Notes: generated by a model not told the origin, from the letters alone. 64,000 nt of DNA from Marivita cryptomonadis (GCF_002115725.1 NZ_JFKD01000003.1:279861-343860); one strand, 5' to 3'. Counted from the first letter of the stretch, positions 1 through 9,419 are shown. Numbers and translations: made by a program.

Positions 1-303
1 TTCGGGCTGATCCGCCAGCAGCATTTCGACCACCATCTTGCGCGCGGATTTGGCGCGGTGCGAGTCCGTGGTGACCACCATGCCTTCAACGGGTTCGCGG
101 ATACAGGAGGCCACCAAAGTGCGCTCGCCCGCGACCTCGACCATACAGGCGCGGCAATTGCCATCCGGGCGATAGCCGGGTGCCGGTTTGTGGCACAGAT
201 GCGGGATCACCAGACCCCGGCCATTGGCAACCTCCCAGATGGTCTCACCTGCGCGGGCCTCAACCTCTGTGCCGTCCAGAGTAAAGCGGATCGTGTCAGT
301 CAT
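1..303 (-). CDS. fdhF: NAD-dependent formate dehydrogenase alpha subunit, N-terminal part (cut by window edge)
   Basis: Only the first 101 codons are inside the window; the frame runs open off base 1. The translation starts MTDTIRFTLDGTEVEA and is a plant-type [2Fe-2S] ferredoxin domain with cysteines at residues 37, 50, 53 and 67 (IPHLC, NCRAC, ASC). This domain opens the large molybdopterin subunit of NAD-linked formate dehydrogenases (FdsA/FdhF), which oxidise formate to CO2 in the cytoplasm. The wording around the cysteines (CHKPAPGYRPDGNCRACMVE) fits that family better than NADH dehydrogenase NuoG or hydrogenase HoxU, but the molybdenum domain that would prove it lies outside. The start ATG is at 303. 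The neighbouring glutathione S-transferase is on the same strand. Confidence 0.8.
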   Translation of the reverse strand, partial: MTDTIRFTLDGTEVEARAGETIWEVANGRGLVIPHLCHKPAPGYRPDGNCRACMVEVAGERTLVASCIREPVEGMVVTTDSHRAKSARKMVVEMLLADQPE

Positions 304-456
304 CGCGGTCTCCCTTGTCGGAGACACTCTAACCGCAATTCAGGCCTGTCGTGGATCAACAATCCCGACACCTTGGCGCGGATTTGCGGCTGACCGGTTT
401 CCGATGCGAACAATTCTCTCTCAAGGGGCGCGGGAACCCCTTTCAAAGCCCTTGCC

Positions 457-1041
457 TCAGAGCGCCGCTGCCCTCTCGAACGCAGGACGGGTTCGCAACC
501 GCCGCAGGTAATCGACCAAAGCTTCCGGTGCATCCGGGAACTTCGCGTTCCGCGCCCAACCCAGACAATGCGCCAACAGGAAATCCGGCACAGTAGGTTC
601 AGCCCCGGTAAGGCATTCTGACGTCAACTCCGTCGCGATCCGCTCGAGGTTTTGCGCAAACTCCACCTTCAGGCTCTCTTTCACGTCAGGCACGCGCTGG
701 TCCTCGGGCAGGATGAAACTGTGCCGCGCCGCTGTCCAGAGCACTGCATCCACCTCGTCCAGAACCCGAAAAGTCCACGCGTCCTGCTTGGCCCGCGCAA
801 CCGTCCCCGCAGGATGGGTGAACGCTCCATGCTTGTCCGCAAGGTAGGTCAGGATCGCGGTCGAATCGGCAATCACATCATCGCCGTCCACCAGCACTGG
901 CACCTTTCCCAAAGGGCTGACCGCGCGCACCTCTTCAGATCGGGGCGCTGCGGGCACATGCTCATAGGGCACGCCCAATTCTTCCAACAACCACAAGGGC
1001 CGAAACGCCCGCGTCGCGCGATTGCCCACCAGTTTGTACAT
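457..1041 (-). CDS. Glutathione S-transferase family protein
   Basis: The 194-residue protein has the two-part GST architecture. An N-terminal thioredoxin-like half (about 1-75) contains the opening MYKLVGNRATRAFRPLWLLE and the cis-proline loop GKVPVL followed by the glutathione-binding DST (about residues 59-61). A helical C-terminal half follows. The family conjugates or exchanges glutathione in the cytoplasm; the substrate cannot be told from sequence. The ATG at 1041 is preceded on the minus strand by a strong GGGAGG ribosome binding site. It lies between formate dehydrogenase and holA and shows no clear functional link to either. Confidence 0.88.
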   Translation of the reverse strand: MYKLVGNRATRAFRPLWLLEELGVPYEHVPAAPRSEEVRAVSPLGKVPVLVDGDDVIADSTAILTYLADKHGAFTHPAGTVARAKQDAWTFRVLDEVDAVLWTAARHSFILPEDQRVPDVKESLKVEFAQNLERIATELTSECLTGAEPTVPDFLLAHCLGWARNAKFPDAPEALVDYLRRLRTRPAFERAAAL

Positions 1042-1080
1042 GTTCGTCCTCCCAAAACCGGGCCTCTGCCCGGCAAAAGC

Positions 1081-2106
1081 CTACCTGCGCCCCAGCATCG
1101 CCAGCCGGATGAAGGCTCGTTCTACAATCGCAAGTGCCGGCCCGTGTTGCCCCGCTGATCGCAGCGACAGGTCAGTCTCCAACAGCATCTGTAACGCCTG
1201 TTCCAAGCGGTACATGCCCCAGCCCGAAGCCTGCCGCGACATGCGGTCCCGGCGGGGCCCAAAGACCGGCGGTCGCAAACGCCCCATGCCCTGACCGACC
1301 CCGCTCGGATCCGATGCGGCAGTGTGCAAAGCACGGAAATGCCGGGTGGCCATGATCAGCAACGTCACCGCCGCCGTGCCCTGCGCCTCCAGCCGCGACA
1401 TCACCGGACCAATCTCTCCGGTGCGCCCTTCGGCCACGATGTTGAGCACATCGTCCAGATCAGCCTCGGTTGAACCCGGCGCACAGAGCGTCACTTCCTC
1501 CGGAGTCAGCGGCGCCGCATCCCCCAACTTGTAAAGCGCGATTTTCTCAAGCGTCTGTCGGAAATCGCCCGGATCAAGCTCCTTCGACAAAGACGTCAAC
1601 ATCTCCATCGCGGCCCCATCTGGCCGGGCCAGACCGGCGCGGGTTAGCTCCGCCTCGATCTCCGCCCGGCTAGGCGGATCATTATACAAAGCCGCCGCAT
1701 ACGCATTCGGATGCCCCTCGAACAGCTTGCGCAGTGCCGACTTGGCCTGCAACTGCCCAGCGGTCACGACGATCTGCGCATCGCCCGGCTGCCAATCCTC
1801 GACCGCCGCGGCAATCGGCTTGATCACCGTGTCATTCGCATCCTCGACAAAGGCCACGCGCGGGCCGGGAAAGAATCCCACCGCCTTGATCGCATCGCCC
1901 AAAAGCGAAGGTTCCTTGCGAAGGTCGGAGGCGGGGATGCGCGTCAGCCGCATCTCGCCCTCACCTTCGGGTCCGATCAGCGCCGCGATCAACTCCTGCC
2001 GTTTGAGCGCCACCCGCATCGCGTCTTCGCCATAGATCAGAATGCCCAGCTTTGCGGGATCAGGGCGGGCGAAATAGCCAGACGCTTCGCGCGGGGGCAG
2101 CTTCAT
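1081..2106 (-). CDS. holA: DNA polymerase III subunit delta
   Basis: The 341-residue product matches HolA in length and in its position as the last gene of leuS-lptE-holA, the usual order in Rhodobacterales. Delta is the clamp-loader 'wrench' that opens the beta sliding clamp and is a AAA+-like protein without a functional Walker A; none is visible here. The N-terminal region reads as the delta fold (LGILIYGEDAMRVALKRQEL), and there are a conserved RALH segment and a helical C-terminal domain ending in GRR. The start codon overlaps the lptE stop codon in an ATGA arrangement, so translational coupling is likely. Confidence 0.93.
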   Translation of the reverse strand: MKLPPREASGYFARPDPAKLGILIYGEDAMRVALKRQELIAALIGPEGEGEMRLTRIPASDLRKEPSLLGDAIKAVGFFPGPRVAFVEDANDTVIKPIAAAVEDWQPGDAQIVVTAGQLQAKSALRKLFEGHPNAYAAALYNDPPSRAEIEAELTRAGLARPDGAAMEMLTSLSKELDPGDFRQTLEKIALYKLGDAAPLTPEEVTLCAPGSTEADLDDVLNIVAEGRTGEIGPVMSRLEAQGTAAVTLLIMATRHFRALHTAASDPSGVGQGMGRLRPPVFGPRRDRMSRQASGWGMYRLEQALQMLLETDLSLRSAGQHGPALAIVERAFIRLAMLGRR

Positions 2107-2597
2107 GCAGGCAAACCGCCAGCCGAGATCACCAGTCGGTCAACGATCTGATCCGCGAGAATCACCATCAATCGCGCCGCCGCATCTCGTTCGGCGGCCA
2201 AGGTCGCGACGGTCGAGCCTGTAGCGGAAAAGCCGGCGAAGTCTGTCACGCGCCCTTGCCGGACCACCGTGTCGCTATCTTTGTCTCGCAGCGCAAAATC
2301 CGCGCGGCCGGTCAGTTGGAAGCGGTTTGTCGTGCCTTCGACCGAAGTCGCCAACCCTTGCCTTTGAATCGTTGGCGTGACGGTCAGCACGTAGCGCCCA
2401 CCGTCATTGCGTCCGAACCTGTCCTCAAGCCGCTGCGCAATCAGGAACCCGTCGCGCCGTTCCGGGGCAGCAACGCGCAGATTGTCCTGCAACACAGACG
2501 CGCCACCCTCCGGCCCGTAGGCGGGCGTGAACCCGCAGGCCGCGCCCGCGACAAGCGCGGACAGCGCGAAAAGCGTCTGGCGTCTATGCAACCACAT
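2103..2597 (-). CDS. lptE: LPS assembly lipoprotein LptE
   Basis: This 164-residue lipoprotein has a short positive N-terminus, a hydrophobic stretch and a lipobox ending GAAC with the lipidated cysteine at residue 21. LptE plugs the LptD barrel in the outer membrane and delivers lipopolysaccharide to the surface. The identification rests on size, the lipobox, the FTPAYG motif just after the cysteine and the conserved place between leuS and holA. Its start lies 14 bases inside the leuS 3' end and its stop overlaps the holA start by four bases, so the three genes form one tight operon. Confidence 0.88.
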   Translation of the reverse strand: MWLHRRQTLFALSALVAGAACGFTPAYGPEGGASVLQDNLRVAAPERRDGFLIAQRLEDRFGRNDGGRYVLTVTPTIQRQGLATSVEGTTNRFQLTGRADFALRDKDSDTVVRQGRVTDFAGFSATGSTVATLAAERDAAARLMVILADQIVDRLVISAGGLPA

Positions 2598-5169
2598 TCA
2601 CGATCCGACCCGGCACAACGATCACCTTCTTGGGGCTTGCGCCATCCAGCGCACGTTTCACACCATCGGTCGCCAGCGCGAGCTTTTCAACCTCGGCCTT
2701 GTCCATGTCTTTGGGCACGGTGATCTCGTCACGGCGTTTGCCGTTCACTTGAATGGGCAGGGTCACGCTATCTTCGACCAGCATCGCCTCATCGGCGACC
2801 GGCCAGTGCGCGTTCGCAACAAGGCCGTCACCACCCAGCAGCGCCCAGACCTCTTCCGACAAATGCGGGGTCATGGGGGACATGAGCTGGGCCAACGTTT
2901 TGGCCGCCTGCCGCTTGGCGTCGGAACCCGCCTTGGATTTCGACAGAGCGTTGGTGAACGCATAGAGCCGCGCAATCGAGGCGTTGAAGCCAAAGCTTTC
3001 GACACCCACGGTCACATCATGGATCGCCTTGTGCATCTCACGCAAAAGCGCATCATCCTCGGCATTGGCTGCATCAGTGGCCTCGGCCACCTCTGCCGCG
3101 ATCCGGTAGACCCGGCCCAAATGGCGCGCCGCCGCTTCCGCACCCGAGGCAGTCCATTCCACGTCCCGTTCGGGAGGCGAGTCGGAAAGCACGAACCACC
3201 GCGCGGTGTCGGCACCGTATTGCTGGATGATCGCAACAGGATCGACCACGTTGTTCTTGGACTTCGACATCTTGGCCGAGGGGATGATCTGCACCTCTGT
3301 TCCGTCTTTCAGGAATCCCTTGCCATCGCGCAGCTCTACATCTTCGGGATAGTGATAGACCGGACGACCATCCGCCCCCTTTGTCTGATAGATTGCATGC
3401 GTGACCATCCCTTGCGTGAAGAGCGCGTTGAACGGTTCCTTGCAGCGTTCCGGCAGATGTCCGGTGATGTGCATCGCGCGGGCAAAGAAACGCGAATAGA
3501 GCAGGTGCAGGATCGCGTGTTCGATACCGCCGATATACTGGTCGACATTCATCCAGTAATCCGCATCCGCCATATCCGTCGGCGTGTCCGCACGCGGCGC
3601 GGTGAAGCGGGCAAAGTACCAGGACGAATCGACAAACGTGTCCATCGTGTCGGTCTCGCGCTTGGCAGGCTGACCACAGGACGGGCATGGGCAATTGCGC
3701 CATGACGGGTGACGATCCAGCGGGTTGCCGGGGATCGAGAAGTCGATGGCCTTGCCATCCTCATCATAAGGCAGCGCAATCGGCAGGTTCTCTTTCTTCT
3801 CGGGCACCACACCGCAGGCATCGCAATGCACCACCGGGATCGGGCAGCCCCAATAGCGCTGACGGCTGAGGCCCCAGTCACGCAGACGGAACTTGGTCAC
3901 GCCATGGCCGACGCCGTTCTTTTCACAGAAGTCGATGGCGGTATCGATGCCCGCGTTGCCGGTCTGCGCCTCTTCCCCGGCAAAACCGCGAACATAGCGC
4001 ACGGTTTCGGGTTTGGGCGGCACGTAGGCCGGGCCACCGTCTTCGGGCAGGATGAACGCATCCTCACCCATCGCAGGCACAAACGTGCTGTGCACCGCCA
4101 GGTCATATTTCCGCGCGAAATCAAGGTCGCGCTGGTCATGCGCCGGGCAGCCAAAGATCGCACCGGTGCCGTAATCCATCAGGATGAAGTTCGCCACGTA
4201 AACCGGCAATTCCCAAGCTGTATCAAAGGGATGGCGCACACGCAGCCCAGTATCAAAGCCTTTCTTCTCGGCCTTCTCCAACGCCTCTTCCGTTGTGCCA
4301 CCCTTGCGGCACTCGGCATTGAACGCAGCCAATTCAGCGTTGTCTTTTTCCAGATGCTTGGCCAGCGGATGGTCCGGCGAAATACCGACAAACGATGCGC
4401 CCATCAGTGTGTCAGGGCGGGTCGTGTACACCTCGATCCGGTCAAACCCGTCGGGTGCGTCAATCGTCGAGAACGCAAACTGAAGACCGCGCGACTTGCC
4501 GATCCAGTTCGCCTGCATCAGCTTCACCTTGGCGGGCCAATCGTCCAACGTGTCCAGCGCGTCCAACAGTTCCTCGGACATATCGCTGATCTTGAAGAAC
4601 CACTGCGTCAGCTCGCGCCGTTCCACCTCGGCACCGGATCGCCAGCCTTTGCCGTCGATCACCTGCTCATTGGCAAGCACGGTCATATCAACCGGATCCC
4701 AGTTCACCACCGCGTTCTTGCGGTAGACCAACCCGGCCTCCAGCATATCGAGGAACAACGCTTGCTGCTGGCCGTAATATTCAGGATCGCAGGTCGCGAA
4801 CATGCGCGACCAGTCAAGCCCGAACCCCAGCGGTTTCATCTGGCTGACCATCGTGTCGATGTTGGAATAGGTCCAGTCCTTGGGATGCCCGCCCGACGCC
4901 ATCGCGGCGTTTTCGGCTGGCATTCCAAAAGCATCGAACCCCATCGGGTGCAGCACGTTATGCCCGGTAGAGAGCTTGTAACGCGCGATCACGTCGCCCA
5001 TCGTGTAGTTACGCACATGTCCGATATGGATACGGCCCGACGGGTAGGGGAACATTTCCAGCACGTAGTATTTCGGCTTGTCGTCCGACCGCACAGCGCG
5101 GAACGTTTCACTCTCTTCCCAGACGGCCTGCCACTTGGGTTCGATGACAGAGGGGTCGTAACGCGACAT
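2584..5169 (-). CDS. leuS: Leucyl-tRNA synthetase
   Basis: The 861-residue class I synthetase charges tRNA-Leu. The HIGH motif is at residues 48-51 ([11 protein letters not shown]), the editing (CP1) domain occupies the middle, the KMSKS loop is seen as AKMSKSKNN and an anticodon-binding domain closes the protein. A longer reading frame extends upstream to 5361, but the ATG at 5169 ([14 protein letters not shown]) is where family homology begins. The upstream 64 codons look like promoter sequence and run into the divergent glycosyltransferase gene. It is first gene of the leuS-lptE-holA operon. Confidence 0.97.
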   Translation of the reverse strand: MSRYDPSVIEPKWQAVWEESETFRAVRSDDKPKYYVLEMFPYPSGRIHIGHVRNYTMGDVIARYKLSTGHNVLHPMGFDAFGMPAENAAMASGGHPKDWTYSNIDTMVSQMKPLGFGLDWSRMFATCDPEYYGQQQALFLDMLEAGLVYRKNAVVNWDPVDMTVLANEQVIDGKGWRSGAEVERRELTQWFFKISDMSEELLDALDTLDDWPAKVKLMQANWIGKSRGLQFAFSTIDAPDGFDRIEVYTTRPDTLMGASFVGISPDHPLAKHLEKDNAELAAFNAECRKGGTTEEALEKAEKKGFDTGLRVRHPFDTAWELPVYVANFILMDYGTGAIFGCPAHDQRDLDFARKYDLAVHSTFVPAMGEDAFILPEDGGPAYVPPKPETVRYVRGFAGEEAQTGNAGIDTAIDFCEKNGVGHGVTKFRLRDWGLSRQRYWGCPIPVVHCDACGVVPEKKENLPIALPYDEDGKAIDFSIPGNPLDRHPSWRNCPCPSCGQPAKRETDTMDTFVDSSWYFARFTAPRADTPTDMADADYWMNVDQYIGGIEHAILHLLYSRFFARAMHITGHLPERCKEPFNALFTQGMVTHAIYQTKGADGRPVYHYPEDVELRDGKGFLKDGTEVQIIPSAKMSKSKNNVVDPVAIIQQYGADTARWFVLSDSPPERDVEWTASGAEAAARHLGRVYRIAAEVAEATDAANAEDDALLREMHKAIHDVTVGVESFGFNASIARLYAFTNALSKSKAGSDAKRQAAKTLAQLMSPMTPHLSEEVWALLGGDGLVANAHWPVADEAMLVEDSVTLPIQVNGKRRDEITVPKDMDKAEVEKLALATDGVKRALDGASPKKVIVVPGRIVNVVA

Positions 5170-5317
5170 GGAATAGGTCCTTCGGGTGTGCATCTTCTGT
5201 TGGCAGGGTGATAGGCTGATGCCACAGGATCGTCCAGTCCCGCCCCCATCTGCGCCATTGTGATGCCGGATTTTTGCAGTCATACCCTGTAAAACCAAAG
5301 GCAAGACGACCTGGCAG
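5170..5317. promoter_or_regulatory. Divergent promoter region between leuS and the glycosyltransferase gene
   Basis: These 148 bases separate the leuS start (minus strand) from the glycosyltransferase start (plus strand) and must hold both promoters. I could not pick out convincing -35/-10 pairs by eye, and no T-box-like structure is visible. Confidence 0.5.
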
Positions 5318-6580
5318 ATGAAAATACTCCTGATCCACCAGAACTTTCCCGCGCAGTTCAAGCACCTTGGCCCTGCTTTGGCGGAACGCGGCGATCAGAT
5401 TGTCGTCCTGACGCCCAAGGTCAAGGAAGCCACAAAATGGAAGGGCATCACCGTCCTGCCTTATGCGGTCAAGGGATCAACGACTCAGGGCATCCATCCT
5501 TGGTTGGCGGATTTCGAAACCAAACTGCTTCGCGGAACCAGCTGCTACGATGCAGCGCTTGCATTGAAAAAGCGGGGCTTTGACCCCGATGTGATCCTGG
5601 CGCATCACGGCTGGGGCGAAAGCCTGTTTCTCAAGGATGTCTGGCCCGACGCCCGGCTAGGCCTTTATTGCGAACTGTACCACCGCTCTGGCAAGGCCGA
5701 AACCGGGTTCGATCCGGAATTTCCCAGCGCTTCGCCCGAACGCGACCCACTGCGCTTGCGGCTTAAGAACATCAACAACCGCCTTCACGAAGAGGTCATG
5801 GATGCGGGTATCAGCCCGACACAGTTTCAGGCGGGCACCTTCCCCGACAGCTATCAGTCCCGCATCACAATCTGCCATGACGGCGTCGACACAGATGCGA
5901 TCGTCGCGAATCCCAACGCGTCGCTTGCGCTGCCCAATGGCAAGACGGTCACCAAGCGGGACGAGGTGATCACCTTTATCAACCGCAATCTCGAACCGTA
6001 CCGCGGCTATCACCGCTTCATGCGCGCGCTGCCCGAATTGCTGCGCCGCCGTCCGGACGCGGACATCGTGCTGCTAGGCGGCGACGAGACCAGCTATGGT
6101 GCCCGCCCTCCCGATGGCAAAACCTGGAAGCAAATCTTCATCGACGAAGTGCGCGGTCAGATCCCGGATGCCGATTGGGCCCGCGTGCATTTCATGGGAC
6201 GTGTGCCGTATGACACTTTCCTGTCGATGATCCAGGTCAGCACGGTACATGTCTATCTGACATATCCTTTTGTCCTCTCATGGTCCCTGATCGAAGCGAT
6301 GAGCGCGAAATGTGCCATCATCGCGTCGGACACTGCACCGGTCCGAGAAGCGATCATTGGCGGTCAAACAGGTGTGTTGGTTGATTTCTTCGATCAGGAA
6401 AAACTGATTCAAGAAACCTGTACCCTGCTCGACGCCCCGGAACGGCGCGAATTTCTTGGTGCCAATGCCCGGCGATTCGCGCGCGAACGGTACGACCTCA
6501 AACGGACCTGCCTACCAAGACAGTTGAAATGGGTGGACGATCTTGCTGCGGCCTATCCAGTGCGCAAACCACGGGACTGA
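5318..6580 (+). CDS. Glycosyltransferase family 4 protein
   Basis: The 420-residue protein has the two Rossmann-like lobes of GT-B enzymes. The N-terminal acceptor lobe begins [21 protein letters not shown]. The C-terminal donor lobe carries the typical retaining-enzyme segment with an acidic pair around [22 protein letters not shown] (about residues 323-344). Such enzymes move a sugar from a nucleotide donor to a surface glycan or lipid; donor and acceptor are unknown. There is no signal peptide or clear membrane helix. It stands alone on the plus strand between leuS and the DUF3576 lipoprotein, both on the minus strand, so it looks inserted into an otherwise co-directional block. Confidence 0.88.
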   Translation: MKILLIHQNFPAQFKHLGPALAERGDQIVVLTPKVKEATKWKGITVLPYAVKGSTTQGIHPWLADFETKLLRGTSCYDAALALKKRGFDPDVILAHHGWGESLFLKDVWPDARLGLYCELYHRSGKAETGFDPEFPSASPERDPLRLRLKNINNRLHEEVMDAGISPTQFQAGTFPDSYQSRITICHDGVDTDAIVANPNASLALPNGKTVTKRDEVITFINRNLEPYRGYHRFMRALPELLRRRPDADIVLLGGDETSYGARPPDGKTWKQIFIDEVRGQIPDADWARVHFMGRVPYDTFLSMIQVSTVHVYLTYPFVLSWSLIEAMSAKCAIIASDTAPVREAIIGGQTGVLVDFFDQEKLIQETCTLLDAPERREFLGANARRFARERYDLKRTCLPRQLKWVDDLAAAYPVRKPRD

Positions 6581-6627
6581 ACCCACTAGTCAGTTTGCTT
6601 GCGCAGAACGTGTAGGCCCGTTTCTGT

Positions 6628-7137
6628 TCAGAACCGGCTGTCCTGCTGACGCAACTGCCGAGCCCGCGTGAGGATCGCGTCCTCAACAGCCCTTACCGTT
6701 GCTGCACTGGCCGGACCGTTGCGCGTCATCAAGGCGACGTTCAAAGACCGTGCGTCCAGCGCCGGGTCATTGACAAGAATGGTTGCCCTGTAGGAACGCC
6801 CGCCGCCGGGAGGTGTCCCGTAGCCCGTTGTGATCACGCCGGTAAACGGATCAACCGACTCGACTGGCAGAAAATCGAGGGTCTCGATCGCTGCATTCCA
6901 GATGTATTTATTGACCGCACCGACCTGCCCAGCATCATCGCGATTACGGAAGAAATCGAACAGCGACGACTGCGCTCTGTTCGGACGACGCTCTTCAAGC
7001 ACCTCATCCAGGATGTCATTGGCAGGACGTGTCTCGACCGGTTCACGGTCGGACGATCCTCCAAAGAAACCACAACCCGAAACAAACACTGCTATAAGAG
7101 CAACGCCAAAACCGGTCCTGAAACGTGTAAGGTCCAT
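6628..7137 (-). CDS. DUF3576 family lipoprotein
   Basis: The 169-residue protein starts MDLTRFRTGFGVALIAVF and has a lipobox VSGC with the cysteine at residue 22, so it should be a membrane-anchored periplasmic lipoprotein. The body (NKYIWNAAIETLDFLPVESVDPFTGVI) matches the DUF3576 pattern known from alphaproteobacteria; no biochemical function is established for it. The reading frame extends to 7203, but the ATG at 7137 gives a proper signal sequence and has a GAGGGCAG ribosome binding site. Members of this family commonly sit next to leuS; here the glycosyltransferase gene separates them. Confidence 0.85.
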   Translation of the reverse strand: MDLTRFRTGFGVALIAVFVSGCGFFGGSSDREPVETRPANDILDEVLEERRPNRAQSSLFDFFRNRDDAGQVGAVNKYIWNAAIETLDFLPVESVDPFTGVITTGYGTPPGGGRSYRATILVNDPALDARSLNVALMTRNGPASAATVRAVEDAILTRARQLRQQDSRF

Positions 7138-7412
7138 GTGAGACTGCCCTCGTTCGCCTGTTTGCCTTGTGCTTTGCATACAAGCCGATCCCAACCACGA
7201 CAAGCCGAACTTGAGAGCACCGCCCGAATGCCATGTTCTTTCAACAGGAAACTCCGCTCACAAAGCTTGTGGCAAATGAGCATCACAGGTGGCGAAGTTG
7301 GCAGGCTTTGGGCCGCTTGTCTTGCAAACACGCCCATCCAAAGAGCATAGAGTTTCCAGCTAATCCGGACCATCCGGTTTGGTACGTGCCTTACGAACAC
7401 ATGAGGGAAAAA
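7138..7412. promoter_or_regulatory. Porin upstream region (host-derived)
   Basis: This 275-base stretch holds the promoter and 5' leader of the porin gene that starts at 7413, and also the start region of the DUF3576 gene on the other strand. The porin ribosome binding site is GAGGGA just upstream of its ATG. If the element model is right, this is the original control region of the native porin (now headless at 12264) and it drives the element-borne porin. No clear -35/-10 pair or operator could be assigned by eye. Confidence 0.5.
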
Positions 7413-8387
7413 ATGAAAACTCTTCTTCTTGCTTCCACTGCGCTGGTCGCAACTGCTAGCATCGCTGCTGCTGACGTCGCAATCTCCGGTTACGCTGAAA
7501 TCGGCATCATCGGCGGCGACGCTTACACAGACTCCCGCACTCAGTATCACACAGACATCGACGTCACGTTCAGCATGACTGGCGAAAGCGACGGTGGTCT
7601 GGCGTTTGGTGCAGCTGTTGACTTGGATGAGAATGGTGCATTCGGCAACACTACACAGGGTGGTGAAACATACTTCCTGTCGTACGGCGGTCTGCGCTTG
7701 GACATGGGCGACACAGACAGCGCATATGACGCTGCAATGCAGGAAGTCGCACTTGCAGGTGCGTCCATTGCGGACGACGAAACCACTCACGCTGGCTACA
7801 ACGGCAACAGCGGCATGGACGGTAGACACGGCGGTCAAATCGCACGTGTGTCCTACTCTGCATCTGGCCTGACTGTGGGTGTGTCTGCAGCAGTCGCAGA
7901 CTGCGACGAGGGTACAATTGTCGGTGGCGTTGCTTGCCCGAACGATAACCCAGCACTGGCAATTGGTGCAGCATACACTGCAGACATGGGTGGCACGTCC
8001 GTTACTGTCGGCGGTGGCTACATCACGCAAGAAGACTTCGCAGACATGGTCGGCATCAGCGTCAAAGCAGCAATGGCTGGCGGCTTTAGCGTTGGCGTGA
8101 ACTTCAGCGAAATGGACTACGATGCTGCTGGGCTTGAAAATCAAACGCACATGGCGATTGGTGTTGGCTACAGCATGGATGCACTGTCGATTGGCCTGAA
8201 CTACGGTGTGTACAATGACCATGCTGGCGTCGATGGCGACGAAGACTCCGGCTTTGGCCTCGCTGCGACATACGATTTGGGTGGCGGTCTCGCTGCACAC
8301 TTCGGTTATGGCAACAGCACAATGGAAAATGCTGGCGTCGAAACCGACAGCGACAGCTACTCGCTGGGCCTGTCGATGAGCTTCTAA
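7413..8387 (+). CDS. Outer-membrane porin, probably element-borne body joined to host start
   Basis: The 324-residue porin begins MKTLLLASTALVATASIAAA (signal peptide of about 20 residues). The mature part starts near DVAISGYAEIGI and is glycine- and aspartate-rich with alternating strands; it ends in LGLSMSF, with the terminal aromatic residue needed for BAM-assisted barrel assembly. It forms a diffusion channel in the outer membrane. The frame extends upstream to 7233, but the ATG at 7413 has the ribosome binding site and signal peptide. Codon choice differs from the second porin (many ACT/ACA and GCA codons instead of ACC and GCC). It shares the 15-bp att-like repeat with the headless porin at 12264, so codons from about residue 5 onward were probably brought in by the mobile element. 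Confidence 0.9.
   Translation: MKTLLLASTALVATASIAAADVAISGYAEIGIIGGDAYTDSRTQYHTDIDVTFSMTGESDGGLAFGAAVDLDENGAFGNTTQGGETYFLSYGGLRLDMGDTDSAYDAAMQEVALAGASIADDETTHAGYNGNSGMDGRHGGQIARVSYSASGLTVGVSAAVADCDEGTIVGGVACPNDNPALAIGAAYTADMGGTSVTVGGGYITQEDFADMVGISVKAAMAGGFSVGVNFSEMDYDAAGLENQTHMAIGVGYSMDALSIGLNYGVYNDHAGVDGDEDSGFGLAATYDLGGGLAAHFGYGNSTMENAGVETDSDSYSLGLSMSF
7424..7438 (+). repeat. Left att-like direct repeat
   Basis: TCTTCTTGCTTCCAC lies in codons 4-9 of the upstream porin. The same 15 bases recur at 12263-12277 in the same frame of the second porin. Beyond the repeat the two genes stay similar but not identical (GCGCTGGT shared after one mismatch), as expected if element and host porins are homologous there. 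Confidence 0.8.
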
Positions 8388-8412
8388 TAGCTGATCGAAC
8401 TGCTGAATGGTT

Positions 8413-8445
8413 AAGGGTGGGCTCAGCGCTCACCCTTTTCTTTTG
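8413..8445 (+). terminator. Rho-independent terminator of the upstream porin
   Basis: The arms AAGGGTG (8413-8419) and CACCCTT (8431-8437) enclose an 11-base loop and are followed by TTCTTTT. The second porin has a terminator at the equivalent place, so each porin body carries its own. Confidence 0.8.
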
Positions 8446-8446
8446 T

Positions 8447-8528
8447 GCTTACTTCAAAGTTTGAAGTAAGCTCAGTGATGAAAAAGCGTTAGAGCTTGAG
8501 TGCTAACGCAGAACGAATCACCAACACA
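8447..8528 (+). repeat. Structured repeat, copy 1
   Basis: The unit opens with a 25-base perfect palindrome whose arm is GCTTACTTCAAA around a central G (8447-8471), then TCAGTGAT. A second stem-loop follows: GCGTTAG (8486-8492), loop AGCTTGAGTG, CTAACGC (8503-8509). The unit closes with AGAACGAATCACCAACACA. Copy 2 keeps all of these parts. Confidence 0.85.
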
Positions 8529-8654
8529 TTATGATGTGTGCGTGCAAAAACTCATAGTGGCTGAATTTTTTGTTGTGCTCGCAACTATTTTTTTCCACTG
8601 CGGCCACTGAAGTTGAGAAACTACTTTGATGCGCATACTCGATGGTGGGTGGCT

Positions 8655-8737
8655 GCTTACTTCAAAGTTTGAAGTAAGCTCAGTGATCGACACAGCGTTG
8701 GAGCTTGAGTGCCAGCGCAGAACGAACCACCAACACA
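8655..8737 (+). repeat. Structured repeat, copy 2
   Basis: The 25-base palindrome is identical to copy 1 (8655-8679). The second stem has changed to GCGTTGG (8695-8701) and CCAGCGC (8712-8718) around the unchanged loop AGCTTGAGTG. Relative to copy 1 one A-T pair became G-C and one T-A pair became a T-G wobble, so pairing is kept. The tail AGAACGAACCACCAACACA differs by one base. The copies are offset by 208 bases. Confidence 0.85.
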
Positions 8738-8852
8738 CGACGCTGTGACTGACGCTGTTGCTTGGTGTTGGGCAGGTGCTGCGCTAACCAAGCTCTGTGA
8801 CGCAGCTCACGTTGCAATTGTTTGTGCAATGCAAGTTCAGTGCGCTTGGGCA

Positions 8853-9419
8853 TCAAATCAACTCCACTGCTCTTGCCAACTGTGCATCATTGACGTCGAT
8901 GTAGCGTTGGGTGGTTGAAATATGACGATGACCTGCAAGCGCAGCAAGCAAGCGCACATTCACCCCAGTGTTGGCCAGCTTTGTGATAAAAGTTCTGCGA
9001 CCACTATGTGAGCTTGCTCCCTGCATTCCACAATCTGAGTAGATTTTGAAAAACAACTGACACATGCTGTTGGCGCTGAACGCGGTTCCCAACTGCGTTG
9101 CGAACAGGGCATCATTGCGATTGCGTTGCGCAACCAATGGCTGATATTGCTCCAGTGCTCGACGCAATTTGCGATTGACGTACACGCTGCGCACAACCTG
9201 ACCTTTGGTTTGATCAGCGGTCAATGTAAATTGTGATCTTACCTCTCCAGTTTGATCGTAGACGTCACTGATGCGCAAAGCAGCGATCTCCATTGCACGC
9301 AGACCAGCGTAAAAGCTGACCTGAACAATGGTTTGATCTCTGAGAGCATATTTGCGGGTTGCACAGAATGCGATCACTTGTCGGAGCTGTGCGTCTGTGA
9401 GTGTGAGGGCCTGCTTCAT
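8853..9419 (-). CDS. Short tyrosine recombinase (catalytic domain only)
   Basis: The 188-residue protein consists almost only of a tyrosine recombinase catalytic domain. The expected residues are present: Arg41 (YAGLRAMEI), Lys72 (DQTKGQ), His138-x-x-Arg141 (HSGRR), His164 (LAGHRH) and the nucleophile Tyr173 (TTQRYI). The N-terminal core-binding domain of about 100 residues found in XerC/D and phage integrases is missing. The ATG at 9419 has a GGAGG ribosome binding site, so the gene seems complete rather than truncated. It could act as an accessory recombinase, perhaps on the paired repeats just downstream, or help excision. Target and partner are unknown. Confidence 0.85.
   Translation of the reverse strand: MKQALTLTDAQLRQVIAFCATRKYALRDQTIVQVSFYAGLRAMEIAALRISDVYDQTGEVRSQFTLTADQTKGQVVRSVYVNRKLRRALEQYQPLVAQRNRNDALFATQLGTAFSANSMCQLFFKIYSDCGMQGASSHSGRRTFITKLANTGVNVRLLAALAGHRHISTTQRYIDVNDAQLARAVELI

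Larger units (their letters stand above)
8388..8852. other. Gene-free stretch with terminator and paired repeats
   Basis: Between the porin stop codon and the small recombinase gene I see no credible coding sequence. The stretch holds the porin terminator, two copies of an 82-83 bp structured repeat (8447-8528 and 8655-8737) and, between the copies, an AT-rich spacer with two T-runs. It could be a control or recombination region of the element. Confidence 0.6.

Noticed and set aside
3709..5211. 500-codon plus-strand frame opposite leuS
   Set aside because: Antisense shadow of a highly conserved synthetase gene.
7092..8300. Long minus-strand frame (about 400 codons) opposite the upstream porin, and a similar one opposite the second porin (12147-13412)
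   Set aside because: Both are mirror images of the porin coding sequence with Cys/Val/His-rich translations, no ribosome binding site and no recognisable fold; they arise from codon bias.
8447..8737. Reading the paired repeats as integron attC sites
   Set aside because: The stems do not carry the GTTRRRY and RYYYAAC core boxes in the expected places, and neither recombinase shows an identifiable integron-integrase-specific insert.
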